The notes beneath the pieces are model-generated. The model worked only from the letters and a program-made list of their open reading frames with translations, had not been told where the DNA came from and made no database searches. From assembly GCF_000299935.1 (NCBI RefSeq), contig NZ_AMRL01000005.1, forward strand, positions 1 to 64,000: a stretch of 64,000 bases of DNA, read 5' to 3'. Shown piece after piece: positions 16,658 to 24,564 of the stretch (positions are counted from its first letter, which is position 1; each line of letters opens with the position of its first letter). Origin of the DNA: Oceanibaculum indicum P24 (lineage in GTDB: Bacteria; Pseudomonadota; Alphaproteobacteria; Oceanibaculales; Oceanibaculaceae). Position numbers and translations under genes: made by a program.

Positions 16658-16693
16658 GGCTTAGCTCCTTAACCCGAAGTATATTCGGGCTTA

Positions 16694-16722
16694 TTGACAT
16701 GTGATGCACATGCACCCATGCT
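16694..16722 (+). promoter_or_regulatory. promoter and operator of the vapBC-type pair
   Basis: TTGACA (16694-16699) and CATGCT (16717-16722) are 17 bp apart, 6 bases before the antitoxin start codon. A perfect 6-3-6 palindrome, CATGTG-ATG-CACATG (16698-16712), fills the spacer and overlaps the -35 box, the expected position for autorepression by the antitoxin. A weak hairpin of the upstream VOC gene (CCCGAA/TTCGGG, 16673-16689) lies just before. Confidence 0.6.
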
Positions 16723-16728
16723 TAAGCC

Positions 16729-16959
16729 ATGGGAACGATGATTCAGATTCGTAATGTGCCGGACACGCTGCATCGTCGCCTCAAGTCCCGGGCGGCGCTG
16801 GCCGGCATGTCGCTTTCCGACTATTTGCTTAGTGAACTCAGGCATGTGGCGGAACGTCCAACGCTTGATGAGTTGCGGGAACGGATGCGTAGCCGGCCGG
16901 AAACTGCGCTTCCCGTAACGCCGGCTGAAGCGCTGCGCGCAGAGCGCGACCGTGCGTGA
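16729..16959 (+). CDS. ribbon-helix-helix antitoxin (VapB/FitA-type)
   Basis: A 76-residue protein starting MIQIRNVPDTLHRRLKSRAALAGMSLSDYLLSEL (from the second methionine), a typical ribbon-helix-helix fold that binds DNA as a dimer. The C-terminal half (LDELRERMRS...) is the tail expected to bind the toxin. The next gene starts within its stop codon (GTGA overlap at 16956-16959). The start could be 16729 or the ATG at 16738; the second fits the usual RHH start better. Confidence 0.85.
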   Translation: MGTMIQIRNVPDTLHRRLKSRAALAGMSLSDYLLSELRHVAERPTLDELRERMRSRPETALPVTPAEALRAERDRA

Positions 16960-17348
16960 TTGTCGTCGATGCCTCCGTTCTGCTCGACGTGATTCTGCGT
17001 ACGCCGGAGGCGGCTGCTGCCGAGGCTAGGCTTTTTGCACCAGGCGAAACCTTTCATGCGCCGCATCTGCTGGATGTCGAAACTGCCCAGGTAATCCGGC
17101 GATTCACTGCCGGCGGCCACATCGACCATGAGAGGGGGCGTCTCGCCTTGGTCGATCTCGCGGATTTCCCGATACAGAGATACCCACACGATTTCCTGCT
17201 GCCGCGCATCTGGGAGCTGCGGAACAATCTGACTGCCTATGATGCGGCGTATGTCGCCCTCGCCGAGGTTCTGGACGCCCCGTTGCTGACACGCGACCGG
17301 CGTTTGACGAATGCTGCCGGGGTACGGGCGCGTATTGAGCTGATATAG
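16956..17348 (+). CDS. PIN-domain toxin (VapC-type ribonuclease)
   Basis: A 130-residue PIN domain. The acidic metal-binding residues are visible: Asp5 in MIVVDASVLLDV, the Glu in LLDVETAQV, the Asp in LTAYDAAYVALAE, and the Asp in LLTRDRRL. Such toxins cut RNA, often tRNA or rRNA, when the paired antitoxin is lost. It starts with GTG, overlaps the antitoxin stop by 4 bases and is translationally coupled to it. Confidence 0.9.
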   Translation: MIVVDASVLLDVILRTPEAAAAEARLFAPGETFHAPHLLDVETAQVIRRFTAGGHIDHERGRLALVDLADFPIQRYPHDFLLPRIWELRNNLTAYDAAYVALAEVLDAPLLTRDRRLTNAAGVRARIELI

Positions 17349-17363
17349 CTTCCTGGCTGTTGC

Positions 17364-18143
17364 CTACTCCACCGCCGCCGCGTCGCCCGGCGCGCCATAG
17401 GCGATCCAGCCGCCATCGACCGGCAGTGCCGCGCCGGTAATATAGCCGGCCATGTCGGAGGCGAGGAACAGGATCGCCTTCGCCACATCCTCCGGCGTGC
17501 CGAGCCGGCCGGACGGGCAGCGGCGCGCCAGCACCTTCTGGTCCAACTTGCCCTCGGCGATCAGCTTCTCGACGAAGGGGGTGAGGATATAGCCCGGCGT
17601 GACGGCGTTCACCCGCACACCGCTCTGCGCCCATTCGCAGGCCAGGGCGCGGGTCAGGCCCAGCGTGCCGGTCTTGGCGGCGGTATAACCGTTGCGGCGC
17701 GGCAGCGCGGTCCAGCTGGCGATGGAGCCGATATTCACGATGGCGCCCGCCCCCCGTGCCAGCATCGGCTTCGCCGCGTGGCGGCACATCGCATAGGTGC
17801 CGGTCAGGTGGATGTCGATGAGCCGGCGGAACTGCTCCAGCGGCTGCTCCAGCGTCGGGGTGAAGCTGTCGGAGATGCCGGCGCAGTTCACCAGCACGTC
17901 GATCCGACCGTGCTGTTTCTCCACGGCGGCGACGAAAGCCTCGCCGCTGCTCTCGTCGGTGACGTCCAGCGCCAGGCCCATATGGTCCGCGCCTAAGCTG
18001 GCCGCAGCGGTTTCCGCCGCTTCGCCAGACAGATCGCCGATGGCGACATGCGCGCCGGCCCCGGAAAAAGCGCGGGCGGTGGCGAGCCCGATACCGCTCG
18101 CCCCGCCCGTGATGAGAACAATCTTGCCGGTGAAATCGATCAT
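17364..18143 (-). CDS. SDR family oxidoreductase
   Basis: A 259-residue short-chain dehydrogenase: TGGASGIGLATARAF (cofactor loop), GDLS at the end of strand 2, NCAGIS, NIGSIASWTALPRRNGYTAAKTG (Ser, Tyr and Lys of the active site), and VNAVTPGYILTPF. The end is a family-typical ITGAALPVDGGWIAY. The substrate is unknown. It lies in the same dehydrogenase-rich region as two other SDRs and is convergent with the VapC-type gene (16-base gap). Confidence 0.87.
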   Translation of the reverse strand: MIDFTGKIVLITGGASGIGLATARAFSGAGAHVAIGDLSGEAAETAAASLGADHMGLALDVTDESSGEAFVAAVEKQHGRIDVLVNCAGISDSFTPTLEQPLEQFRRLIDIHLTGTYAMCRHAAKPMLARGAGAIVNIGSIASWTALPRRNGYTAAKTGTLGLTRALACEWAQSGVRVNAVTPGYILTPFVEKLIAEGKLDQKVLARRCPSGRLGTPEDVAKAILFLASDMAGYITGAALPVDGGWIAYGAPGDAAAVE

Positions 18144-18175
18144 AGCGCCAAGAATGCGGCGCTAATCGTGGAAGA

Positions 18176-18655
18176 TCAATCCTCCGCCGGCTTGGTGTGG
18201 AGCTGCACGTAATTCTGGATGCCCATGCGGCCGATCAGTTCCAGATGGGTTTCGAGGAAGTCGATATGCTCCTCCTCGCTCTCCAGGATATCGACCAGCA
18301 GCTCGCGGCTGACATAGTCGCGCACCTCCTCGCAATGCTTGATCGCGTCGCGCAGGTCGGGCACGCCGGCCAGCTCCAGCTTCAGGTCGCATTCGAGGAC
18401 TTCTTTCACATCCTCGCCGATCAGCAGCTTGCCGAGATCCTGCAGGTTGGGCAGCCCTTCGAGGAACAGAATCCGTTCGATCAGCGCATCGGCATGCTTC
18501 ATCTCGTCGATGGATTCCTCGTATTCCTTCTTCGCGAGGTACTCCATCCCCCAGTTGCGCAGCATACGCGAATGCAGGAAGTACTGGTTGATCGCCGTCA
18601 GCTCGTTGAACAGGATCTTGTTCAGATGCTGGATGACCTTCTTGTCGCCCTTCAT
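18176..18655 (-). CDS. bfr: bacterioferritin
   Basis: A 159-residue iron-storage protein that forms 24-mers in the cytoplasm. The diiron ferroxidase residues are in canonical places: Glu18, Glu51, His54, Glu94, Glu127 and His130. The heme ligand Met52 (DEMKHAD) is present, so this is the heme-type subunit. I chose the ATG at 18655, giving the family's usual start [15 protein letters not shown]; the frame is open for 22 more codons, but that stretch does not look like bacterioferritin. A near-consensus Fur box sits about 110 bases upstream of it and the gene for its ferredoxin, bfd, lies just beyond. Confidence 0.97.
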   Translation of the reverse strand: MKGDKKVIQHLNKILFNELTAINQYFLHSRMLRNWGMEYLAKKEYEESIDEMKHADALIERILFLEGLPNLQDLGKLLIGEDVKEVLECDLKLELAGVPDLRDAIKHCEEVRDYVSRELLVDILESEEEHIDFLETHLELIGRMGIQNYVQLHTKPAED

Positions 18656-18761
18656 GGCGGCCCTCTTGCGTTTGGTGATGCGGCAGAGGGGCATTATACA
18701 CAAGCACACCCTTCCCGGCAAATGCGGGCGGACAAAATATCAATAAATTCAACGCCTAAGG

Positions 18762-18780
18762 GATAGTGATAATCACTTCC
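18762..18780 (-). promoter_or_regulatory. Fur box upstream of bacterioferritin
   Basis: The 19-mer GATAGTGATAATCACTTCC matches the classical Fur consensus at 15 of 19 positions (my alignment) and contains the perfect palindrome AGTGAT-A-ATCACT. It lies in the gap between bfd and bfr. Fur or an Fur-family regulator probably controls bfr here. Confidence 0.7.
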
Positions 18781-18794
18781 AAGGCAAGTGCGAG

Positions 18795-19007
18795 TTAATC
18801 GCCGCCGGCCATCGCCATCGCTGGCTGCATAAGGGTAGCGGTCGCCGCTTTCGCCTCGCCGAGCATCTCGCAGATGCTCTGCTTGCAGCGCCCGCATTGC
18901 GGCTGGCTGCCACAGGCGCGATACACCTTGCCGGCGGTCGTGGCGCCTTCGGCAATGGCGGTACGCACATGGCGTTCGGAGATCGCGTTGCAGATGCAGA
19001 CATACAT
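18795..19007 (-). CDS. bfd: bacterioferritin-associated ferredoxin
   Basis: A 70-residue [2Fe-2S] protein. The cysteines C4 and C6 (MYVCICNAIS) and C38 and C41 (QCGRC) are the four cluster ligands. Bfd passes electrons to the heme of bacterioferritin so that stored iron can be released. The ATG at 19007 gives the standard N-terminus. It lies upstream of bfr in the same direction with a 139-base gap containing a Fur box, so the two may have separate promoters. Confidence 0.95.
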   Translation of the reverse strand: MYVCICNAISERHVRTAIAEGATTAGKVYRACGSQPQCGRCKQSICEMLGEAKAATATLMQPAMAMAGGD

Positions 19008-19087
19008 GGCGATTCGGGTCCCAGCGGGCACGTCTTCAGCGTGCGGACCCCGATCATATGATAAGAGTGCGAATGAGTGTCAACGAA

Positions 19088-19106
19088 AATGCGAATCGTT
19101 CGTATT
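19088..19106 (-). promoter_or_regulatory. possible Fur-like site upstream of bfd
   Basis: An imperfect palindrome, AATGCGAA-TCG-TTCGTATT, lies 80 bases upstream of bfd. The related TGCGAAT heptamer recurs about 23 bp closer to the gene. Sites of the TGCGAAT-N-ATTCGCA type are bound by Fur in several alphaproteobacteria. This is weaker than the site upstream of bfr. Confidence 0.4.
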
Positions 19107-19139
19107 GGTTGGCGCGCTCAGTAATTTCTGCGTTGGTGA

Positions 19140-19586
19140 TCAGGCCGGCCAGGTGACGATGTGGTCTTCCAGGTCGTCCTCATCCACCAGCATTTCCGGG
19201 ATGACGCGGCGGCGCACCGAAATACCGGCGGAATGCACGGTGCTGGCATCGCCGGAGACCAGCGGGTGCCAGTCTGGTAGCTCCTTGCCTTCATGCAGCA
19301 GCCGGTAGGCGCAGGTGGATGGCATCCAGGGCAGATGTTCCAGCTTGCCGGGCGACAGCACGACGCAGCCCGGCACCAGCCGGTTGCGGTTCTTGTAGTC
19401 GCGGCAGCGGCAGGTCTCGATGTTCAGCAGCTTGCAGGCGACATCGGTGTAATCGACGGCGCCGCTATCCTCGTCCAGCAGCTTCAGCAGGCAGCATTTC
19501 CCGCAGCCATCGCACAGCGATTCCCATTCGGCGCGGGTCATCTCCCGCAGGCTCTTGCGTTTCCAGAAGGGCAGGTCGGTTGTCAT
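19140..19586 (-). CDS. YcgN family cysteine-cluster protein (UPF0260)
   Basis: A 148-residue protein starting FWKRKSLREMTRAEWESLCDGCGKCCLLKL. The cysteines CDGCGKCC, then CKLL...CRCRDY, and C73 in VPGCV form the set expected of a metal-binding (probably Fe-S or zinc) protein of the YcgN/YkgJ type. E. coli YcgN is of the same family, and its function is not established. It lies in the same direction as bfd and bfr but with its own start and a 132-base gap. Confidence 0.9.
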   Translation of the reverse strand: MTTDLPFWKRKSLREMTRAEWESLCDGCGKCCLLKLLDEDSGAVDYTDVACKLLNIETCRCRDYKNRNRLVPGCVVLSPGKLEHLPWMPSTCAYRLLHEGKELPDWHPLVSGDASTVHSAGISVRRRVIPEMLVDEDDLEDHIVTWPA

Positions 19587-19673
19587 CGCCCCAGCATAGT
19601 CCCTGCCCCTTCAGGATGACAGGCACTAGCGTTTGCGGTTACTTTGTATGCGTTGTTTCTGATGGAGGGGCCG

Positions 19674-20213
19674 ATGCGTCTTGCCGTGATCCTGCTGCTG
19701 GCATTTCCCGTCATGGCGGTCGCCGCGCCCGCCGAAGCCGCCAAACGCTTCACCGGTGCCGCCGCCCTTTCGGAGGCCGGCGCCTATATCTCCGCCAGCC
19801 TCGCCTATCCGAAAAGCTATTACGACCCGGGCCGGCTGGCGGTGCAGCTGGTGGAGGTCTATCGCGGCGCTTTCATGTCGAATGTCCGGTTCCGCCCCAG
19901 CCTTGGCCACCAGGTGGTGCTGAGCAAGGGGATGAACCAGCATGATGCGATGGAGGATGGCCAGTGCGCCGATTTCCGGCTGACGGTCGAGCGATTCAGC
20001 GCCAACAGCCTAGGTGCGCTTGCCGCCGGCGAAACCGGGCCGCTGGCCATCGACAGCATGGACACGATCTTCGGCAGTATCTGCCTGCGCAGCGCGCGCG
20101 ATGTCACGGTCGATATCCAGAGCCTGCTGCTGGACCAGCCCTCCGAGGGGCGGGCCGCCTTCAACCGGCCGTTCGGCTTCGGCGGAGCAGGCGGCGACGA
20201 GGGGGGACGCTAA
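19674..20213 (+). CDS. secreted or periplasmic protein of unknown function
   Basis: A 179-residue protein with a Sec signal peptide ([23 protein letters not shown]). The mature part has no motif that I recognise; two cysteines (QCADFRL and ICLRSARD) could pair in the periplasm. The stop overlaps the end of the convergent DUF962 gene by 4 bases. The ATG at 19674 follows a GGAGGGG; in-frame alternatives further upstream (19662 and a TTG at 19644) give a poorer signal peptide. Confidence 0.65.
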   Translation: MRLAVILLLAFPVMAVAAPAEAAKRFTGAAALSEAGAYISASLAYPKSYYDPGRLAVQLVEVYRGAFMSNVRFRPSLGHQVVLSKGMNQHDAMEDGQCADFRLTVERFSANSLGALAAGETGPLAIDSMDTIFGSICLRSARDVTVDIQSLLLDQPSEGRAAFNRPFGFGGAGGDEGGR

Positions 20214-20551
20214 GGCTGGATTCCGGCCTTTTCCAGTTCCGGGCGCAGCCGGCCGGTGGCCCACAGGAAGAACATTCGGAAATCGCTGTACAGCGACCAC
20301 AGCGGGTAGCGGAAGGTGGCCGGGCGGTTCCGCTCCACCCGGAAATGCGCGATCCAGGCGAAGAAGTAGCCGGCGATCAGCGCGGCCAGGAACAGCCAGC
20401 CCGTGCCGGTCAGAATGGCGGCGGCCAGCAGGAACAATCCCAGCCCGGTGCCCGCATAATGCAGCGCCCTTGTCGCGGGCTTCGCATGTTCGCGCAGATA
20501 GAAGGGCCAGAACTCATTATAGGTCCGGATCGGCGCTTCAGGATTCTGCAT
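20210..20551 (-). CDS. Mpo1-like (DUF962) membrane protein
   Basis: A 113-residue protein with the DUF962 signature: [26 protein letters not shown] at the N-terminus, then two or three hydrophobic helices and [20 protein letters not shown] followed by [14 protein letters not shown]. The yeast family member Mpo1 is an iron-dependent dioxygenase that acts on 2-hydroxy fatty acids using histidines of this type (HY, HFRVE). The function in bacteria is not established. It converges on the unknown secreted protein. Confidence 0.85.
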   Translation of the reverse strand: MQNPEAPIRTYNEFWPFYLREHAKPATRALHYAGTGLGLFLLAAAILTGTGWLFLAALIAGYFFAWIAHFRVERNRPATFRYPLWSLYSDFRMFFLWATGRLRPELEKAGIQP

Positions 20552-20657
20552 GACGCCTCCTCGTCATTTGCACTGCGGCTAATGTTGCAATGCAGCTGAT
20601 GAAAGCGTATTTCAACCAGTCCAGACGTTAACACGCTTTTTTCACGGGAGTCCGGTT

Positions 20658-21683
20658 ATGGGCTATAAGGTTGCGGTTGTCGGTGCCACGGGGGCTGTCG
20701 GGCATGAGATGCTCACTACCCTGGCCGAGCGTAACTTCCCGGCCGACGAGGTTGTCGCGCTCGCCTCGGAGCGTTCGGCCGGCCAGCAGGTGTCCTATGG
20801 TGAGGACACCGTGCTGAAAGTCCAGAATCTGGAGACTTTCGACTTCAAAGGCACCGATATCGCGCTGTTCTCGCCGGGGGCAAAAATCTCCGCCGTGCAC
20901 GCCCCGCGTGCCGGCAAGGCGGGCGCCATCGTCATCGACAACACCTCCCAGTTCCGCATGGACCCGGATGTGCCGCTGATCGTGCCGGAGGTGAATCCGC
21001 AGGCGATTGCCGGCTACACCAAGCGCAACATCATCGCCAATCCGAACTGCTCCACCATCCAGATGGTGGTGGCGCTGAAGCCGTTGCACGACCGCTTCAA
21101 GATCAAGCGCGTCGTGGTCTCGACCTACCAGTCGGTGTCCGGCGGCGGCAAGGAGGCGATGGACGAGCTGTTCAACCAGACCCGTGCGGTCTATGTGAAC
21201 GATACGATCAACAAGGAGGTCTTCACCAAGCAGATCGCCTTCAACGTGATCCCGCACATCGACATCTTCATGGATGACGGCTCGACCAAGGAAGAATGGA
21301 AGATGCGCGTCGAGACCAAGAAGATCCTCGACCCTTCCATTGAGGTGTTTGCCACCTGCGTGCGCGTGCCGGTGTTCATCGGCCATGCCGAGGCGGTCAC
21401 CATCGAGACTGAGAAGCCGATCGACGAGAACGAGGCGCGCGCCATCCTGCAGAAGGCCCCGGGCGTCACCGTGGTCGATCACCGCGCCAATGAAGGCTAT
21501 GTCACGCCGCAGGAAAGCGCCGGCGAGGATGCGGTCTATATCAGCCGTATCCGCAAGGACCCGACCGTGAAGAACGGTCTGGGCTTCTGGTGCGTGTCGG
21601 ACAATCTGCGCAAGGGGGCGGCACTGAACGCCATCCAGATCGCCGAGACACTGATCGCCACGCATCTGCGCAAGGCCGCCTGA
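20658..21683 (+). CDS. asd: aspartate-semialdehyde dehydrogenase
   Basis: A 341-residue NADP-dependent enzyme that reduces aspartyl phosphate to the semialdehyde, the branch-point step toward lysine/diaminopimelate, threonine and methionine. It has VVGATGAVGHEML, SERSAGQ, the catalytic Cys131 in NPNCSTIQM and His243 in RVPVFIGHAEAVTIE. The length is standard. A strong terminator follows. Confidence 0.97.
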   Translation: MGYKVAVVGATGAVGHEMLTTLAERNFPADEVVALASERSAGQQVSYGEDTVLKVQNLETFDFKGTDIALFSPGAKISAVHAPRAGKAGAIVIDNTSQFRMDPDVPLIVPEVNPQAIAGYTKRNIIANPNCSTIQMVVALKPLHDRFKIKRVVVSTYQSVSGGGKEAMDELFNQTRAVYVNDTINKEVFTKQIAFNVIPHIDIFMDDGSTKEEWKMRVETKKILDPSIEVFATCVRVPVFIGHAEAVTIETEKPIDENEARAILQKAPGVTVVDHRANEGYVTPQESAGEDAVYISRIRKDPTVKNGLGFWCVSDNLRKGAALNAIQIAETLIATHLRKAA

Positions 21684-21706
21684 TTACCGGCTGGCACCCA
21701 GACGCG

Positions 21707-21737
21707 AAAAGCCCCGCCAACTGGCGGGGCTTTTTTT
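21707..21737 (+). terminator. Rho-independent terminator after asd
   Basis: A GC-rich stem (AAAAGCCCCGCCA at 21707-21719 with its complement TGGCGGGGCTTTT from 21722) is followed by a run of seven T residues. It lies between asd and the convergent ialB-like gene, and because of the A run on the left it probably acts in both directions. Confidence 0.92.
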
Positions 21738-21752
21738 GGTCTAGATAAGAAT

Positions 21753-22304
21753 TCAGCCCGCGACCTTACAGGCCTTGCTGATTTCCTCATAGGCCTTGGT
21801 GAAGCCGCTCAGCGAGTAGGTGTCCGTGGTCTCGGTGCCGCGCGAGGACACGCCCTTGATGACCATGCTGGAGCCCTTTTTCATGGCGTCCACAAGCTGC
21901 TTGTCTTCCTGCGCGGTGGCGGCCCAGGCGTGGTCATCGACGGTGAACAGACGGTAGGTCGTGCCGCCGATATTCACGCTGATCTCGCTGCCTTCTTTGT
22001 ACTGATAGCCGGCGATCACGCTGACCACGCCGACCGACTTCTTGGAGGGGCGGTGCGTCACCAGCGTGTAGATCTTGCCGCGCCTTGTGTAATCGCCCTC
22101 ATCCTTGGTCGGCTCGCTGACCATGTAGCACACGATCCCGCCATTCTCCTGATAGGTGAAGGCGCTCCAGGCGTTGTAGGTGCCGATCTGCTTGGGCTGC
22201 TGGGCACTGGCCTGGCCGGTCGCTGCGGGCAGGGACGCCAGGGACAGGAAGGCTGTCCAGAGGGCGAGGCGAAAGAGCGGGGAGATGCGAATCGACTTCA
22301 TCAT
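21753..22304 (-). CDS. invasion-associated locus B (IalB) family protein
   Basis: A 183-residue periplasmic protein with a signal peptide ending ...TGQASAQ. The mature part starts QIGTYNAWSAFTYQENGGIVCYMVSEPTK, the family's opening, and ends with a C-terminal ISKACKV, giving the conserved cysteine pair. IalB was named in Bartonella, where it is involved in erythrocyte invasion, but members are common in free-living alphaproteobacteria and their function there is unknown. Confidence 0.88.
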   Translation of the reverse strand: MMKSIRISPLFRLALWTAFLSLASLPAATGQASAQQPKQIGTYNAWSAFTYQENGGIVCYMVSEPTKDEGDYTRRGKIYTLVTHRPSKKSVGVVSVIAGYQYKEGSEISVNIGGTTYRLFTVDDHAWAATAQEDKQLVDAMKKGSSMVIKGVSSRGTETTDTYSLSGFTKAYEEISKACKVAG

Positions 22305-22624
22305 GTCGGTAACCTAAGCGAGAGCCCTATGCCCTGCCAACCCAGGATTGCCCCGGTTGGCCGTCAATTTGATGCCAGCTGGCTTCTAGGCGGCAAATCG
22401 AACTTTTTTGAGGCGGCCGGTAATCCGGCAACGCCACCGCCCCCGTATAAGTTTTCATGCAGGGACAAATTGACATCAGTCTGAAGCTTCGACGCGACCG
22501 CTCGCCGGCCAGCCCTGCCTTGTCCTGCTTTGTGGTTCCCTCGCTTGCAGGGATGGGCGGAAACCCCCTACATAAGGGGGCGGGCGTGGCACGGCCCGCA
22601 AAAGGGGGCGGCGAAGCCGGATCG
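22305..22624. other. intergenic region upstream of the ECF sigma gene
   Basis: A 320-bp gap. It holds a candidate ECF promoter at 22421-22453 and an in-frame extension of the sigma factor from 22457 that I reject because it is not sigma-like. I see no other gene. Confidence 0.5.
22421..22453 (+). promoter_or_regulatory. candidate RpoE-type (autoregulated) promoter
   Basis: TAATCC (22421-22426) and GTATAAGTT (22445-22453) are separated by 18 bp. This resembles the TGATCC / TAAG-type promoters used by RpoE of the ChrR class, with one mismatch in the -35 element. Such sigma factors usually transcribe their own operon. Confidence 0.4.
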
Positions 22625-23176
22625 ATGTCGGTAAAGACCCAGGAAGAACTCTTGATCGCCGTCGGGCGCAATCGTGACAGGGATGCGTTTGCGGCGCTGT
22701 TCTCGCATTTCGCGCCCCGGCTGAAATCTTTCCTGATGCGCCAGGGGACGGCGCCGGAAGGTGTCGAGGAACTCGTCCAGGAAGCCATGCTGATGGTTTG
22801 GCGCCGCGCCGAGACTTTTGATCCGTCGCAGGCCAGCGCCAGCACCTGGATATTCACCATCGCCCGCAACAAGCGGATTGATGCCCTGCGCCGCACGCGG
22901 CGGCCGGAACTCGACCCGGAAGACCCGGCGCTTGTGCCCAGCGCCCCGGCCGCTGCTGACGATGTGGTGTTCGAGACCCAGCGCGACGCGGTCGTGAAAC
23001 AGGCCCTGAAGACCCTGCCGCCAGAACAGGCGGACCTGTTGCGCCTTGCCTATTTCGAGGACAAGTCGCACGGCACGATAGCGGCCGAGAGCGGTATCCC
23101 AATCGGGACGGTGAAGTCGCGTATCCGACTTGCCCTGGCGAAGCTGCGCCAGAGCCTAGCAAGTGAGTTGATGTGA
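22625..23176 (+). CDS. ECF RNA polymerase sigma factor, RpoE (ChrR-partner) type
   Basis: A 183-residue ECF sigma factor. Region 2 is at about residues 20-85 (DAFAALFSHFAPRLKSFLMRQG, EELVQEAMLMVWRRAETFDP, STWIFTIARNKRIDALR) and region 4 at about 120-178 (LKTLPPEQADLLRLAYFEDKSHGTIAAESGIPIGTVKSRIR). The next gene encodes a ChrR-type anti-sigma that starts at its stop codon (TGATG). In Rhodobacter and Azospirillum such pairs control the response to singlet oxygen and carotenoid synthesis. The true start is the ATG at 22625; the frame is open further up but that part is not sigma-like. Confidence 0.92.
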   Translation: MSVKTQEELLIAVGRNRDRDAFAALFSHFAPRLKSFLMRQGTAPEGVEELVQEAMLMVWRRAETFDPSQASASTWIFTIARNKRIDALRRTRRPELDPEDPALVPSAPAAADDVVFETQRDAVVKQALKTLPPEQADLLRLAYFEDKSHGTIAAESGIPIGTVKSRIRLALAKLRQSLASELM

Positions 23177-23835
23177 TGATGTTTCATGTAAGCGAAGAAC
23201 ATCTGATGGATTATGCGGCGGGCACGGCGAGCGAGCCGGTCAGCCTGCTGGTTGCAACCCATCTGGCATTGTGCCCGGAGTGCCGGGCCAAGGTGGCCGA
23301 TTACGAGCGTATCGGTGGCGCGATGCTGGCGGACAGCAAGCCGGCCGACCTGACCGATGCGGCGTTGGACGCGGTGCTGGCCCGGCTCGACGAGGAGCCT
23401 GCCGATCTGCCCGCGCATAAGCCGGCAGTTCGCTATGACGAGACGACGCAGCGGATCCTGCCGGAGCCGCTGCGCTCCTATCTTGGCGATAATCTGAGCG
23501 CACTGCCCTGGCGCAACGTGACCCGGTCGCTGCAGGAGATCGAGCTGCCGATTGGCGACAGCGGCTACCGTACCCGTCTGCTGCGTATCAAGGCGGGGCA
23601 GGCGATGCCGGAACATACGCACGGCGGCAGCGAGATGACGCTGGTGCTGGCGGGCGGCTTCTCGGACGACACGGGTCATTACGGGCGCGGCGATGTCTCG
23701 ATTGCCGATGATGAGCTGGTGCACACGCCGGTGGCCGATGCCGGCGAGGATTGCATCTGCCTTGCCGTCACGGATGCGCCGCTGAAGCTGACCGGTCCGG
23801 TGGGGCGGATCATCAACCTCTTCATGCGCTATTAA
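23176..23835 (+). CDS. chrR: ChrR-type zinc-binding anti-sigma factor
   Basis: A 219-residue two-domain protein. The N-terminal anti-sigma domain has zinc ligands His4, His29, Cys33 and Cys36 (THLALCPEC); the C-terminal cupin has His147, His149 and Glu153 (EHTHGGSEM) and His183 (ELVHTP). The spacing of both sets matches that known for Rhodobacter sphaeroides ChrR exactly, so it very probably binds and inhibits the sigma factor encoded just upstream until oxidative signals release it. Possible starts are GTG 23173, ATG 23176 and ATG 23179; I used the ATG that overlaps the sigma stop by one base. Confidence 0.93.
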   Translation: MMFHVSEEHLMDYAAGTASEPVSLLVATHLALCPECRAKVADYERIGGAMLADSKPADLTDAALDAVLARLDEEPADLPAHKPAVRYDETTQRILPEPLRSYLGDNLSALPWRNVTRSLQEIELPIGDSGYRTRLLRIKAGQAMPEHTHGGSEMTLVLAGGFSDDTGHYGRGDVSIADDELVHTPVADAGEDCICLAVTDAPLKLTGPVGRIINLFMRY

Positions 23836-23843
23836 TTTCGCTA

Positions 23844-24509
23844 TCAGTTTCCGGCGCGGGCCAACAGTTCCTCGACCTTCGGCAGGATGCGCCCGACCAC
23901 CTCGGCGACTCCTTGCTCGTTAGGGTGGATGCCGTCCGGCTGGTTCAGCGATGGCTCCGTCGCCACCCCATCCAGGAAGAAGGGGTAGAACACCACGTCG
24001 TGCTTCTCGGCGAGGCGGTGGTAGGCGGCGTGGAAGGCCTCGGTATAGTCGCGCCCGAAATTGGGCGGGGCGTGCATGCCGGCCAGCAGCACGGGAATAT
24101 TTTCCTGCTTCAGCCGGGTCAGGATGGCATCGAGGTTGGCGTAGAGCTGTTCGACCGGCTGGCCGCGCAGCCCGTCATTCGCCCCCAGCTCGACGATGGC
24201 GGCATCCGGCTTTTCGGCCAGCGCCCAGTCCAGGCGGGCGAGGCCGCCGGTCGAGGTGTCGCCGGACATGCCGGCATTCACCACCCGCACCTGCTTTCCG
24301 GCAGTACGCAGGGTTTCTTCCAGCTGCGCCGGGAAGCTCTTGCCGTCGGGCAGGCCATAGCCCGCCATCAGGCTGTCGCCCAGGCCCAGGATGACGGTCT
24401 CCGCCCGCGCCGCCGTGCTGGTGAACAGCAGGGCGGCCAGCAGCGCTGGTATGATCAGTCCGTTGAATATCTTGCGCAGCGGGCCATATCCGGATTGGGC
24501 CTGCCGCAC
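23844..24509 (-). CDS. tesA: TesA-type SGNH esterase / thioesterase (arylesterase)
   Basis: A periplasmic SGNH hydrolase. It has a Sec signal peptide (LIIPALLAALLFTSTAARA), block I ILGLGDSLMAGYGL with the nucleophile Ser, block II AGMSGDTSTG, block III GANDGLRG, and block V DGIHPNEQG with the Asp and His. E. coli TesA of the same type hydrolyses acyl-CoAs and aryl esters. I chose the GTG at 24509, which gives a normal signal peptide; the frame stays open to ATGs at 24566 and 24614. It is divergent from the ABC genes ybbA-ybbP, the same arrangement as in E. coli. Confidence 0.9.
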   Translation of the reverse strand: MRQAQSGYGPLRKIFNGLIIPALLAALLFTSTAARAETVILGLGDSLMAGYGLPDGKSFPAQLEETLRTAGKQVRVVNAGMSGDTSTGGLARLDWALAEKPDAAIVELGANDGLRGQPVEQLYANLDAILTRLKQENIPVLLAGMHAPPNFGRDYTEAFHAAYHRLAEKHDVVFYPFFLDGVATEPSLNQPDGIHPNEQGVAEVVGRILPKVEELLARAGN

Positions 24510-24564
24510 TGCAGCAGCCCGGCGGTTTCCACAATCAGTCCCGGCAACAGCGCAGGCTTGCGAC

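Noticed and set aside
22457-22624. Longer start for the ECF sigma factor
   Set aside because: The extra 56 residues are not sigma-like and overlap the candidate RpoE-type promoter; the family starts near the ATG at 22625.
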